This document shows, piece after piece, positions 51,111-58,591 of a DNA stretch of 64,000 bases. The stretch is from NCBI RefSeq assembly GCF_026013365.1, contig NZ_JAPDOE010000008.1:124001-188000 (forward strand), read 5' to 3'. Each line of letters starts with the position of its first letter. Position 1 is the stretch's first letter. This stretch comes from Paenibacillus sp. LS1 (GTDB lineage: Bacteria > Bacillota > Bacilli > Paenibacillales > Paenibacillaceae). Below the pieces are notes generated by a model that was given only the letters and a program-made list of their open reading frames with translations, ran no database searches and was not told the origin of the DNA. Made by a program: the position numbers and the translations under genes.

Positions 51111-52988
51111 ATGGGAAATCGATCATCATTGTGGAAGCGCACATTACGTACAGCCGGAGTATCGCTGCTGAGTTCCGCGTTACTGGTCACTTCGCTTGGC
51201 TTGGGCAACACGCAGGTAACACATGCAGCGGGAGCAAGGCAGATGGAATATCTGGATCGCGGTGTGGTGGCTGTGAAGACCGGGACAGGTGTGTTTGTCA
51301 GTTGGCGGCTTCTGGGAACGGAAGGATCGAATGTATCGTTTAATGTCTATCGGGATGGAACCAAGGTGAACGCTACGCCCATAACAAACAGCACCAACCT
51401 TCAGGATGCAAGCGGGACAAGCAGTTCCAAATATACAGTTCGCGCTGTCGTGAGTGAAACGGAGCAGGCTGCTTCAGCGGCAGCAAGCGTATGGGGCAAT
51501 AACTATCTATCTGTACCGCTCAGTGTACCCGCAGGTGGGACAACGCCCGATGGAGTAGCCTACACCTACAGTGCTAATGACGCCAGTGCAGGTGACCTGG
51601 ATGGTGATGGTGAGTATGAATTGATTGTGAAGTGGGACCCCTCCAACTCCAAGGATAACTCCCAGAGTGGTTATACCGGAGAAGTGTTTATCGATGCCTA
51701 CAAATTAAATGGAACACGCCTCTGGCGGATTAGTCTGGGCAAAAATATCCGTGCAGGTGCTCACTACACCCAGTTCATGGTGTACGATCTCGACGGTGAC
51801 GGCAAAGCCGAAATTGCGATGAAAACAGCCGATGGTACCAAGGATGGTACTGGCGTGGTCATCGGGGATGCAAGCAAGGATTACCGCAATTCCAGCGGTT
51901 ATGTATTGTCTGGCCCCGAATTCCTGACAGTTTTCAATGGGCAGACTGGCAAAGCGCTCTCCACGGTGAACTATGAACCAGCGCGTGGCAATGTGTCCGA
52001 CTGGGGAGATAACTACGGCAACCGGGTGGACCGATTCCTTGCCGCCATTGCTTATCTCGATGGGGAGCGTCCAAGTCTGGTCATGGCGCGTGGGTACTAC
52101 ACCCGCACAGTGCTCGTGGCTTATAACTGGCGAAATGGACAGCTGACCAAACAATGGACGTTTGATTCCAATACCTCCGGTAACTCGGGTTATGCCGGGC
52201 AGGGCAATCATAATCTGAGCGTGGCGGACGTGGATGGGGACGGGAAGGATGAGATCATCTATGGCGCCATGGCGGTGGATGATAACGGCAAAGGATTGTA
52301 CACGACAGGACTTCATCATGGCGATGCCATGCATCTGAGTGACCTGGACCCGGACCGTCCTGGACTTGAGGTGTTTCAGGTTCATGAGACGCCATCCAAT
52401 GCGGGAGTGGAGTTTCGGGATGCAGGTACAGGCCAGTTAATCTGGGGTGTCAAAACAACGAAGGATATTGGACGCGGCATGGCGGCAGATATTGATCCAA
52501 GATATAAAGGCACCGAAGTGTGGGCAGACGGCAGTCTGTACACAGCCAAAGGGCAGAAGCTTGGGACAACCCTACCTTCCTCCACGAATTTTGGGATCTG
52601 GTGGGATGGTGATTTACTCCGTGAACTTTTGGACAGCAACCGAATCGACAAGTGGAATTATGCCAATAGCACAACGGTGAACCTGCTTACTGCATCCGGC
52701 GTTTCTTCCAATAACGGAACCAAGTCTACGCCGAATCTCCAGGCCGATCTGTTTGGGGACTGGAGAGAGGAAGTCGTGTGGCGGACGAATGACAGTTCGG
52801 CGCTGCGGATCTACACCACAACAGCAGTGACGGACAAACGCATCTATACGCTGATGCATGATCCGGTGTACCGTCTTGGCGTCGCTTGGCAAAATGTAGC
52901 CTACAATCAACCGCCGCACACTGGCTTTTATCTGGGGGAAGGCATGAGCACACCGCCGGTACCCAATATCCGGTATGCGGGCAGATGA
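51111..52988 (+). CDS. Secreted rhamnogalacturonan lyase, family PL11 (YesW-like)
   Basis: ATG 51111 is chosen over TTG 51093, because GGGGAGG at 51095-51101 is its ribosome binding site. The 625-residue product has a signal peptide (LRTAGVSLLSSALLVTSLGLG...THAAG) and the PL11 eight-bladed propeller: RQMEYLDRGVVAVKTGTGVFVSWRLLG, GDLDGDGEYELIVKWDPSNSKDNSQ, YDLDGDGKAEIAMKTADG, ADVDGDGKDEIIYGAM, DLFGDWREEVVWRT (outline). The repeated DxDGDG loops bind calcium. It cleaves the rhamnogalacturonan I backbone of pectin outside the cell. No binding-module extension (CBM) is present. The cre-like site suggests catabolite control. Confidence 0.95.
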   Translation: MGNRSSLWKRTLRTAGVSLLSSALLVTSLGLGNTQVTHAAGARQMEYLDRGVVAVKTGTGVFVSWRLLGTEGSNVSFNVYRDGTKVNATPITNSTNLQDASGTSSSKYTVRAVVSETEQAASAAASVWGNNYLSVPLSVPAGGTTPDGVAYTYSANDASAGDLDGDGEYELIVKWDPSNSKDNSQSGYTGEVFIDAYKLNGTRLWRISLGKNIRAGAHYTQFMVYDLDGDGKAEIAMKTADGTKDGTGVVIGDASKDYRNSSGYVLSGPEFLTVFNGQTGKALSTVNYEPARGNVSDWGDNYGNRVDRFLAAIAYLDGERPSLVMARGYYTRTVLVAYNWRNGQLTKQWTFDSNTSGNSGYAGQGNHNLSVADVDGDGKDEIIYGAMAVDDNGKGLYTTGLHHGDAMHLSDLDPDRPGLEVFQVHETPSNAGVEFRDAGTGQLIWGVKTTKDIGRGMAADIDPRYKGTEVWADGSLYTAKGQKLGTTLPSSTNFGIWWDGDLLRELLDSNRIDKWNYANSTTVNLLTASGVSSNNGTKSTPNLQADLFGDWREEVVWRTNDSSALRIYTTTAVTDKRIYTLMHDPVYRLGVAWQNVAYNQPPHTGFYLGEGMSTPPVPNIRYAGR

Positions 52989-53062
52989 GGAATGGACAAG
53001 GTGTGGCCGTCCAAATTCCGTTCATGTTTACAATAGACAGCGAAGTGTAGGATTCGCTGAAG

Positions 53063-53101
53063 GGAACAACGGACGATGGTTCGTTGTTCCTCTTTTTTTT
53101 G
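53063..53101 (+). terminator. Terminator of the pectin lyase gene
   Basis: AGGGAACAACG ... CGTTGTTCCT followed by eight T residues after one C. Confidence 0.9.
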
Positions 53102-53140
53102 CCAATAGCGCAGAAATCCGGTAAAAATCGGAAAAAACGT

Positions 53141-53169
53141 TTGACAGGTATATAGACTGCCTTTATTAT
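53141..53169 (+). promoter_or_regulatory. Promoter of the sulfate transporter leader
   Basis: TTGACA (53141-53146), a 17-base spacer and TATTAT (53164-53169). A perfect palindrome GTTTTCA-TCG-TGAAAAC lies at 53215-53231, and GTAGGAATAA at 53192 resembles half-sites of CymR-type sulfur regulators, though weakly. Confidence 0.7.
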
Positions 53170-53290
53170 ACGTATATAACTTACTAAACAGGTAGGAATA
53201 ATAAAAATGAATCTGTTTTCATCGTGAAAACGGTCATTTTACAGACAGATGCAACCATGCAACCTGAACAGAATAACGTTCTCACCGTAT

Positions 53291-53403
53291 AGACGGAGGA
53301 ACACCGCAGCGCATCATTTCCGTATGAAGCATACACAGCCCAGGGGCTGGCATGACTTTATGAGGGAGAAGTGCGCGGGGGTTCCTCCGTCTTCTTATTT
53401 TTT
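53291..53403 (+). promoter_or_regulatory. Structured leader with terminator-like stem before the sulfate-binding gene
   Basis: AGACGGAGGAAC (53291-53302) pairs perfectly with GTTCCTCCGTCT (53381-53392), then CC with GG and GCGCA with TGCGC. Inside are GTATG-AAG-CATAC and AGCCC-AG-GGGCT hairpins, so the stem closes a branched loop. The right arm is followed by TCTTATTTTTT. It could be an attenuator or riboswitch. It is not an S-box, T-box or other leader I recognise. Confidence 0.6.
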
Positions 53404-53472
53404 ACGGGGCGTTCCATCCTGTTCAGCCGGCCTGAGGTAGTCATGCAGATCTATATCGGGGGAGTGTTATTC

Positions 53473-54552
53473 ATGAAAAAGAGAATTCACAAGGGTATTT
53501 TGGTTGGTCTGGCACTGGTGTTAACAGGGGTACTGGCAGCATGCGGATCGGATAGCGGCGGGTCCAGTGCGACCGGAACATCAGGGGGAGCAGAAGGCGG
53601 TACAGAAGGGGCCAAGGCCATCGAGCTGCTGAATGTTTCCTATGATCCAACGCGGGAACTCTATGAGCAATATAACAAAGCGTTTGCGGCGCATTGGTTG
53701 AAAGAGAAAGGCCAGGAAGTGACCATCAAGCAATCCCACGGGGGATCGGGCAAACAGAGCCGTTCTGTTATTGACGGACTGGATGCCGACGTGGTGACAC
53801 TGGCATTGGGATACGATATTGATGCGATTGAAGATAAAGGTCTGATTAACGAAGGCTGGCAGGATAAATACGAGCATAACAGCTCTCCGTATACCTCTAC
53901 GATTGTATTCCTTGTACGTAAAGGCAATCCAAAGGGCATCAAGGACTGGGATGATCTGATCAAAGGGGATACGCAAGTCATCACACCAAATCCTAAAACG
54001 TCCGGCGGGGCACGTTGGAACTATTTGGCGGCATGGGGATATGCACTGAAGCATAACAACAATGATGAAGAGAAGGCGAAGGAATTCGTGGGTGAATTGT
54101 TCAAGCATGCGCCTGTGCTGGATTCGGGTGCTCGCGGATCTACGACGACGTTTGTTGAACGTGGTATTGGTGATGTGCTGCTTGCCTGGGAGAATGAAGC
54201 TTTCTTATCGGTAAAAGAGCTGGGTCCGGACAAATTCGATATTGTCGTGCCTTCGGTTAGTATCTTGGCTGAACCGCCCGTTGCAATTGTGGACAAAAAT
54301 GCAGACAAAAAAGGAAGCCGCGATGTAGCGGATGCCTATCTGAAATATTTGTACAGTGAAGAAGGACAGACGATTGCTGCTGAAAATTATTACCGCCCAA
54401 CGCTGGACAGCGTGGAGGAAAAATTCAAAGATCAGTTCCCGGCGCTTGAACTGTTCACGTTGAAAGATGTATTCGGCACATGGCGGGATACTCAGGCCAA
54501 ACATTTCAATGACGGTGGTATCTTCGACCAGATCTATGTTCCAGGCAGCTAA
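53473..54552 (+). CDS. Sulfate ABC transporter substrate-binding lipoprotein
   Basis: ATG 53473 is chosen (GGGGGAG about eight bases upstream); the longer in-frame reading from 53371 runs through the leader hairpin. The 359-residue protein has a lipobox LAAC at about residue 24-27. Typical Sbp/CysP segments are [66 protein letters not shown] and [10 protein letters not shown]. It binds sulfate or thiosulfate outside the membrane and delivers it to the CysT/CysW permeases encoded next. Confidence 0.94.
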   Translation: MKKRIHKGILVGLALVLTGVLAACGSDSGGSSATGTSGGAEGGTEGAKAIELLNVSYDPTRELYEQYNKAFAAHWLKEKGQEVTIKQSHGGSGKQSRSVIDGLDADVVTLALGYDIDAIEDKGLINEGWQDKYEHNSSPYTSTIVFLVRKGNPKGIKDWDDLIKGDTQVITPNPKTSGGARWNYLAAWGYALKHNNNDEEKAKEFVGELFKHAPVLDSGARGSTTTFVERGIGDVLLAWENEAFLSVKELGPDKFDIVVPSVSILAEPPVAIVDKNADKKGSRDVADAYLKYLYSEEGQTIAAENYYRPTLDSVEEKFKDQFPALELFTLKDVFGTWRDTQAKHFNDGGIFDQIYVPGS

Positions 54553-54639
54553 GGTTGCTCTGTTCAATGAACACCAGATCAATCGCGCTGTGAGCGGCCA
54601 ACCAGCCTTACCGGCTGAAGGCAGAGAGGATGAACGTGC

Positions 54640-55476
54640 ATGAGCAAGGTAATGTTGGCGCGGAGACGCACATTGCCCGGATTCGGATTAACGATGGGTT
54701 ACAGTGTGTTCTACCTGAGCCTGGTTGTACTTATTCCATTGGCAGCGCTGTTGTTTAACTCGACAGGGCTGACGTGGGCAACCATGATTGAGGTTGCGAC
54801 CAATCCCAGGGTGCTGGCTTCCTTCCAGGTCAGCTTTCTGACCGCAGGTGCAGCGGCCCTGATTGATCTCGTGCTGGGGTTACTCCTGGCATGGGTGCTT
54901 GTTCGTTATGAGTTTCCTGGTAAAAGGCTGTTTGATGCGGTCATTGATTTGCCTTTTGCCTTGCCAACTGCGGTAGCAGGGGTTGCCCTTACGGCGATCT
55001 ATGCCGGCAATGGCTGGATTGGACAGTTTGTAGAGCCTTTGGGTATTAAGCTGGCCTATTCACAGGCCGGGATTACGCTGGCGCTGATGTTTATCGGCAT
55101 TCCGTTCGTGGTTCGTACGGTGCAACCGGTGTTGGAGGAGTTGGAGGCAGAGGTGGAAGAGGCGGCTGCCACACTAGGGGCAGGAAGATGGCGGATATTC
55201 CGTACGATTCTGCTGCCGGATCTGATTCCACCACTGCTGACGGGCTTTGCTCTGGCCTTTGCTCGGGGCATCGGTGAGTATGGCTCCGTTGTATTTATCT
55301 CAGGCAATATGCCGATGAAAACGGAGATTGCTCCCTTGCTGATCATGGCCAAGCTGGAGCAGTTCGATTATGCAGGAGCTACAGCTGTAGCGTTGCTACT
55401 GCTACTGGTCTCTTTCATCCTGCTGCTAATCATTAATTCCCTGCAACGTTGGAGCCGGAAGGCGGGCAGAGCATGA
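54640..55476 (+). CDS. cysT: Sulfate ABC transporter permease CysT
   Basis: A 278-residue permease with six membrane spans. CysT-type segments: LPGFGLTMGYSVFYLSLVVLIPLAALL, DLPFALPTAVAGVALTAIY and the coupling loop EEAAATLGAGRWRIFRTILLPDLIPPLLTGFALAFARGIGEYGSVVFISGN (outline). It follows the binding-protein gene by 87 bases; the space carries AGAGAGGATG before the start. It forms a heterodimer with CysW. Confidence 0.95.
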   Translation: MSKVMLARRRTLPGFGLTMGYSVFYLSLVVLIPLAALLFNSTGLTWATMIEVATNPRVLASFQVSFLTAGAAALIDLVLGLLLAWVLVRYEFPGKRLFDAVIDLPFALPTAVAGVALTAIYAGNGWIGQFVEPLGIKLAYSQAGITLALMFIGIPFVVRTVQPVLEELEAEVEEAAATLGAGRWRIFRTILLPDLIPPLLTGFALAFARGIGEYGSVVFISGNMPMKTEIAPLLIMAKLEQFDYAGATAVALLLLLVSFILLLIINSLQRWSRKAGRA

Positions 55477-55543
55477 CCATGAAGCATGATGCAATAAGGA
55501 TACGAACAGATGTCACTCACCCAAACCAAAGGAGGTGCAGCGT

Positions 55544-56419
55544 ATGGCGGGTTCCGTTCCACTGAGCCCTGTTCCACCTGTGAAGACTGGCCGTGGAACT
55601 AACCGTGCAACAACGGAAGCTCCATGGGTCAAATGGTTGTTGATTGGACTGGCGAGCCTGGTACTCATATGGCTGCTTATTTTGCCACTGGTCATTGTGC
55701 TCATGGAGGCGTTGAAGCAGGGCTGGGGTGTGTACATCGCGGCTCTTACCGAGCCGGATGCCATGTCTGCACTGAAACTCACGTTATTGGTTGCGGCAAT
55801 TACCGTGCCGCTGAATACGATATTTGGTGTGGTCGCTGCCTGGGTCATTACCAAGTTCCAGTTCAAGGGCAAGGGACTCATGATCACCCTGATAGATCTT
55901 CCCTTTTCAATCTCGCCTGTGGTGGGCGGGTTGATCTTTGTATTGGTCTTTGGTTCCAATGGATGGTTTGGGCCGTGGCTGTCCGAACATGATATCAAAA
56001 TCATTTTTGCGCTGCCAGGCATTGTTATTGCAACGTTGTTTATTACCTTCCCTTTCGTAGCGAGAGAACTGATTCCGCTGATGGAGGACCAGGGAACCCG
56101 GGAAGAGGAAGCGGCGGTTACGCTGGGTGCTTCCGGGTGGCGAATCTTCTGGAATGTAACTCTGCCCAATATCAAATGGGGACTGTTGTACGGTATTATT
56201 CTTTGTAATGCCCGTGCTATGGGTGAGTTCGGAGCGGTATCTGTGGTCTCCGGACACATCCGCGGGGAGACCAATACGCTTCCGCTACATGTCGAGATTT
56301 TGTATAACGAATATCAATTCTCAGCTTCATTTGCCGTAGCTTCCCTGCTCCTGATTCTGGCTCTCGCCACGTTGCTGCTCAAGAGCTGGCTTGGACACAA
56401 AGCCGTTTCAGAAAAGTGA
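55544..56419 (+). CDS. cysW: Sulfate ABC transporter permease CysW
   Basis: ATG 55544 is preferred over GTG 55535, which lies in the AAAGGAGGTG ribosome binding site. The 291-residue protein has six spans and the CysW loop EEAAVTLGASGWRIFWNVTLPNIKWGLLYGIILCNARAMGEFGAVSVVSGHIRG (outline). Usually a cysA ATPase gene follows, but here the next gene is a small YezD protein, so the ATPase must be encoded elsewhere or shared. Confidence 0.95.
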   Translation: MAGSVPLSPVPPVKTGRGTNRATTEAPWVKWLLIGLASLVLIWLLILPLVIVLMEALKQGWGVYIAALTEPDAMSALKLTLLVAAITVPLNTIFGVVAAWVITKFQFKGKGLMITLIDLPFSISPVVGGLIFVLVFGSNGWFGPWLSEHDIKIIFALPGIVIATLFITFPFVARELIPLMEDQGTREEEAAVTLGASGWRIFWNVTLPNIKWGLLYGIILCNARAMGEFGAVSVVSGHIRGETNTLPLHVEILYNEYQFSASFAVASLLLILALATLLLKSWLGHKAVSEK

Positions 56420-56575
56420 TGATGAGAAGAAGAAAATACAGATTGACAGCTACTGGAAGCCCTGCTAATGTATAAACCAAGTATATAGGTTGGATAAGAA
56501 TGATTTATATATCCGTTGGATGACAGCGCACTTAGGAATATGGCGGGCAGTAGCCCGAGAAGAGGAGGCGGCTCT

Positions 56576-56815
56576 ATGGCTAAGCCGTTAAAAGTGGATG
56601 AGGTATGGTTGGACCGAATTGCCGGACAGCTGAATGACATGGAGTTTGGTTCTTTGCACATCGTGGTGCACGAAGGTCAGATTGTGCAGATGGAGCGGAC
56701 CGAACGCAAGCGTTTTGAGAACACACCCTCAGGCAGCGCCTCCAAATCCGGAAGCACGGCACGAAGCAGTTCAGCCCGTTCACTACGCGGATCGAATGCG
56801 AGTGCGAAGGGATAG
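56576..56815 (+). CDS. YezD family small protein (DUF2292)
   Basis: ATG 56576 follows GAGGAGG at 56562. The 79-residue protein contains the YezD block VDEVWLDRIAGQLNDMEFGSLHIVVHEGQIVQMERTERKRF (outline), then a Ser/Ala/Gly-rich low-complexity tail not typical of the family. YezD homologues are repeatedly found with sulfate or sulfonate uptake genes in Firmicutes, as here, but have no known activity. It probably belongs to the sulfate operon, although the 156-base gap to cysW leaves room for a separate promoter. Confidence 0.85.
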   Translation: MAKPLKVDEVWLDRIAGQLNDMEFGSLHIVVHEGQIVQMERTERKRFENTPSGSASKSGSTARSSSARSLRGSNASAKG

Positions 56816-56916
56816 AGAGTGACGTGGCGTGAGGAAAGCGAGGATGGGTGCATAGGAACACACACACGTATACTTTCCAGAAACTCATGGGAAATGTATG
56901 TTCCATATCGTCCCAC

Positions 56917-58557
56917 CTATTGCGCGCGACTTGTCTCCTTATGCTCGTTGTACCAATGATTCGCTTCAAGCAGCACCTGCTGCCCACCTGCATCCATGAA
57001 TTCTTCCACAAAGATATCGAAATACCCCACAGGCTGATCGCCAGTGATGATGGAGATGTACGCTCTGTCTCTCATGCGAATCAGCTCAGATGAATATTGA
57101 ATCAGGGCAGGGGTTGCAACCTCCAGGCGATTATAGATACCATTCTCCGTCAGCCCTGCAGATGCAGCCCACTGTTCACGTTTATCCGTTGTTGTACCTG
57201 GAACTGTCATGCCGATACTTGAACCGATCATATTGGTGTAATTTTCCATTCGGTTGTATGGGCGAAGCAAGTGGAACGATTTTGAATCTTCAGCGCTCCA
57301 ATCCCAGTGCTTTCCTGGAAGGCCATACTCCATTTTGATCTGCTCCACCGGATCGGGGTTGGCACTTACATAATCGAGTATCTCCAAAATTTTCTCCAGT
57401 TTTCCCGGCTCTTTTGCAGCCTCAGCACCTATAGCAATAAAATTCATCAGCAGATTGTTCCCTTTGGAACCGCTTTGTCCATCCGGACCAATAACAGGAG
57501 AACCGAATACAACCTCTGCAGTTGCATTCTTCTGTAGTAGCTCATTGACATTAAACGAGGGTTCCACCGGTGTTTCCTCGCCATTTTCATTGAGAACACT
57601 GTAATCTCCCTTTTGATTCCAATGATAGTAGTTGCCCATCGAGGTCATCCCAATTTTTCCATTGATAAAAGCATGGGATAGATGCTTATAGCCGCCTTTA
57701 TTCTCCCCCGTTATAAATTCAGGGTCGATAATCCCGTCCCGGTACCACTTATGCATATAAGTCAGGGCTTTTTTCATCTCAGGCTGCAAAGCGCCGATCA
57801 CGAGTTGGTTGTTTTTTTCATTAAAATATAGCTGCTCGGTGAAAACCGACTGTCCAAAAGCGCCAAACACAACATTTAAGCCCTCTCTGGATAGACCATA
57901 CGTATCCTGTTTCCCATTTCCGTCGGGATCACCTTTGGCAAAGGCATACATGACCGTTTCAAATTCCTCTAATGTCTTCGGTACGTCTAGACCAAGCCGC
58001 TTAAGCCAGTCCTCTCGATATACGACAGGAGTTCGATAGATGTTGGTCTCATTGATGGCCGGTATTCCATATAAGCTGCCGTTTATTTTTCCATACTCCA
58101 GGTAACGTGAGTCATAATCGCGAATTCGCTGTACAATATTTGGTGCATATTGTTCAAGGACCTCTGGGGAAATTTCCGCTAAGACCCCTTGCATTTGATA
58201 CTTAAGCAGATCATGCGGCTGCCTGATCCGGAAAAGATCCGGTATTTTCCCTTGAGCCAGCTCCATATCCAGCAGTTCCTCGTACCGCTTGTTCTCAAGG
58301 TTCCATACCTCCAGATCGACATCAAACCGATCCTCTATATATGCAATCATCTCCGCGTCCTCAGGAACAGCAACATTTTGATGCATGGTCCAGGATATCG
58401 TATACTGCGGTGCTGTATCCTTCTCAGCGCTTGCCAAATGGCCTTGCTGCTGCACTTGTGCTGTTTCTCTGTTTAGAACGGTACATCCGCTCATCAATCC
58501 TATAAGAATAGATGTAGCAAACAGTAGACATAGCGCTCTTGAAAGGTTGATGTTCAT
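56917..58557 (-). CDS. Extracellular solute-binding lipoprotein (carbohydrate ABC type)
   Basis: A 546-residue lipoprotein with lipobox LMSGC at residues ~21-25. The fold is that of large sugar-binding proteins (YtcQ/LplA type): YTISWTMHQNVAVPEDAEMIAYIEDRFDVDLE, GQGKIPDLFRIRQPHDLLKYQMQGVLAEISPEVL, YGIPAINETNIYRTPVVYREDWLKRLGLDVPKTLEEFETVMYAFAKGDPDGNGKQDTYGLS (outline). It likely binds an oligosaccharide. The AraC-type sensor gene lies 34 bases upstream on the same strand, but no permease genes are adjacent, so the permease pair is elsewhere. Confidence 0.88.
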   Translation of the reverse strand: MNINLSRALCLLFATSILIGLMSGCTVLNRETAQVQQQGHLASAEKDTAPQYTISWTMHQNVAVPEDAEMIAYIEDRFDVDLEVWNLENKRYEELLDMELAQGKIPDLFRIRQPHDLLKYQMQGVLAEISPEVLEQYAPNIVQRIRDYDSRYLEYGKINGSLYGIPAINETNIYRTPVVYREDWLKRLGLDVPKTLEEFETVMYAFAKGDPDGNGKQDTYGLSREGLNVVFGAFGQSVFTEQLYFNEKNNQLVIGALQPEMKKALTYMHKWYRDGIIDPEFITGENKGGYKHLSHAFINGKIGMTSMGNYYHWNQKGDYSVLNENGEETPVEPSFNVNELLQKNATAEVVFGSPVIGPDGQSGSKGNNLLMNFIAIGAEAAKEPGKLEKILEILDYVSANPDPVEQIKMEYGLPGKHWDWSAEDSKSFHLLRPYNRMENYTNMIGSSIGMTVPGTTTDKREQWAASAGLTENGIYNRLEVATPALIQYSSELIRMRDRAYISIITGDQPVGYFDIFVEEFMDAGGQQVLLEANHWYNEHKETSRAQ

Positions 58558-58591
58558 AGCAGCTCCTTTCCTGATTTAAATTGAACCGAAC

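Noticed and set aside
51705-52385. 226-codon frame antisense to the pectin lyase
   Set aside because: Shadow of the repeated DxDGDG blades; no start signal.
53371-53472. N-terminal extension of the sulfate-binding protein
   Set aside because: It would place coding sequence over the leader terminator stem and put a hydrophobic stretch before the true lipoprotein signal.
53141-53472. S-box (SAM) or T-box leader before the sulfate operon
   Set aside because: The leader is structured, but the conserved SAM-I core and the T-box sequence are absent.
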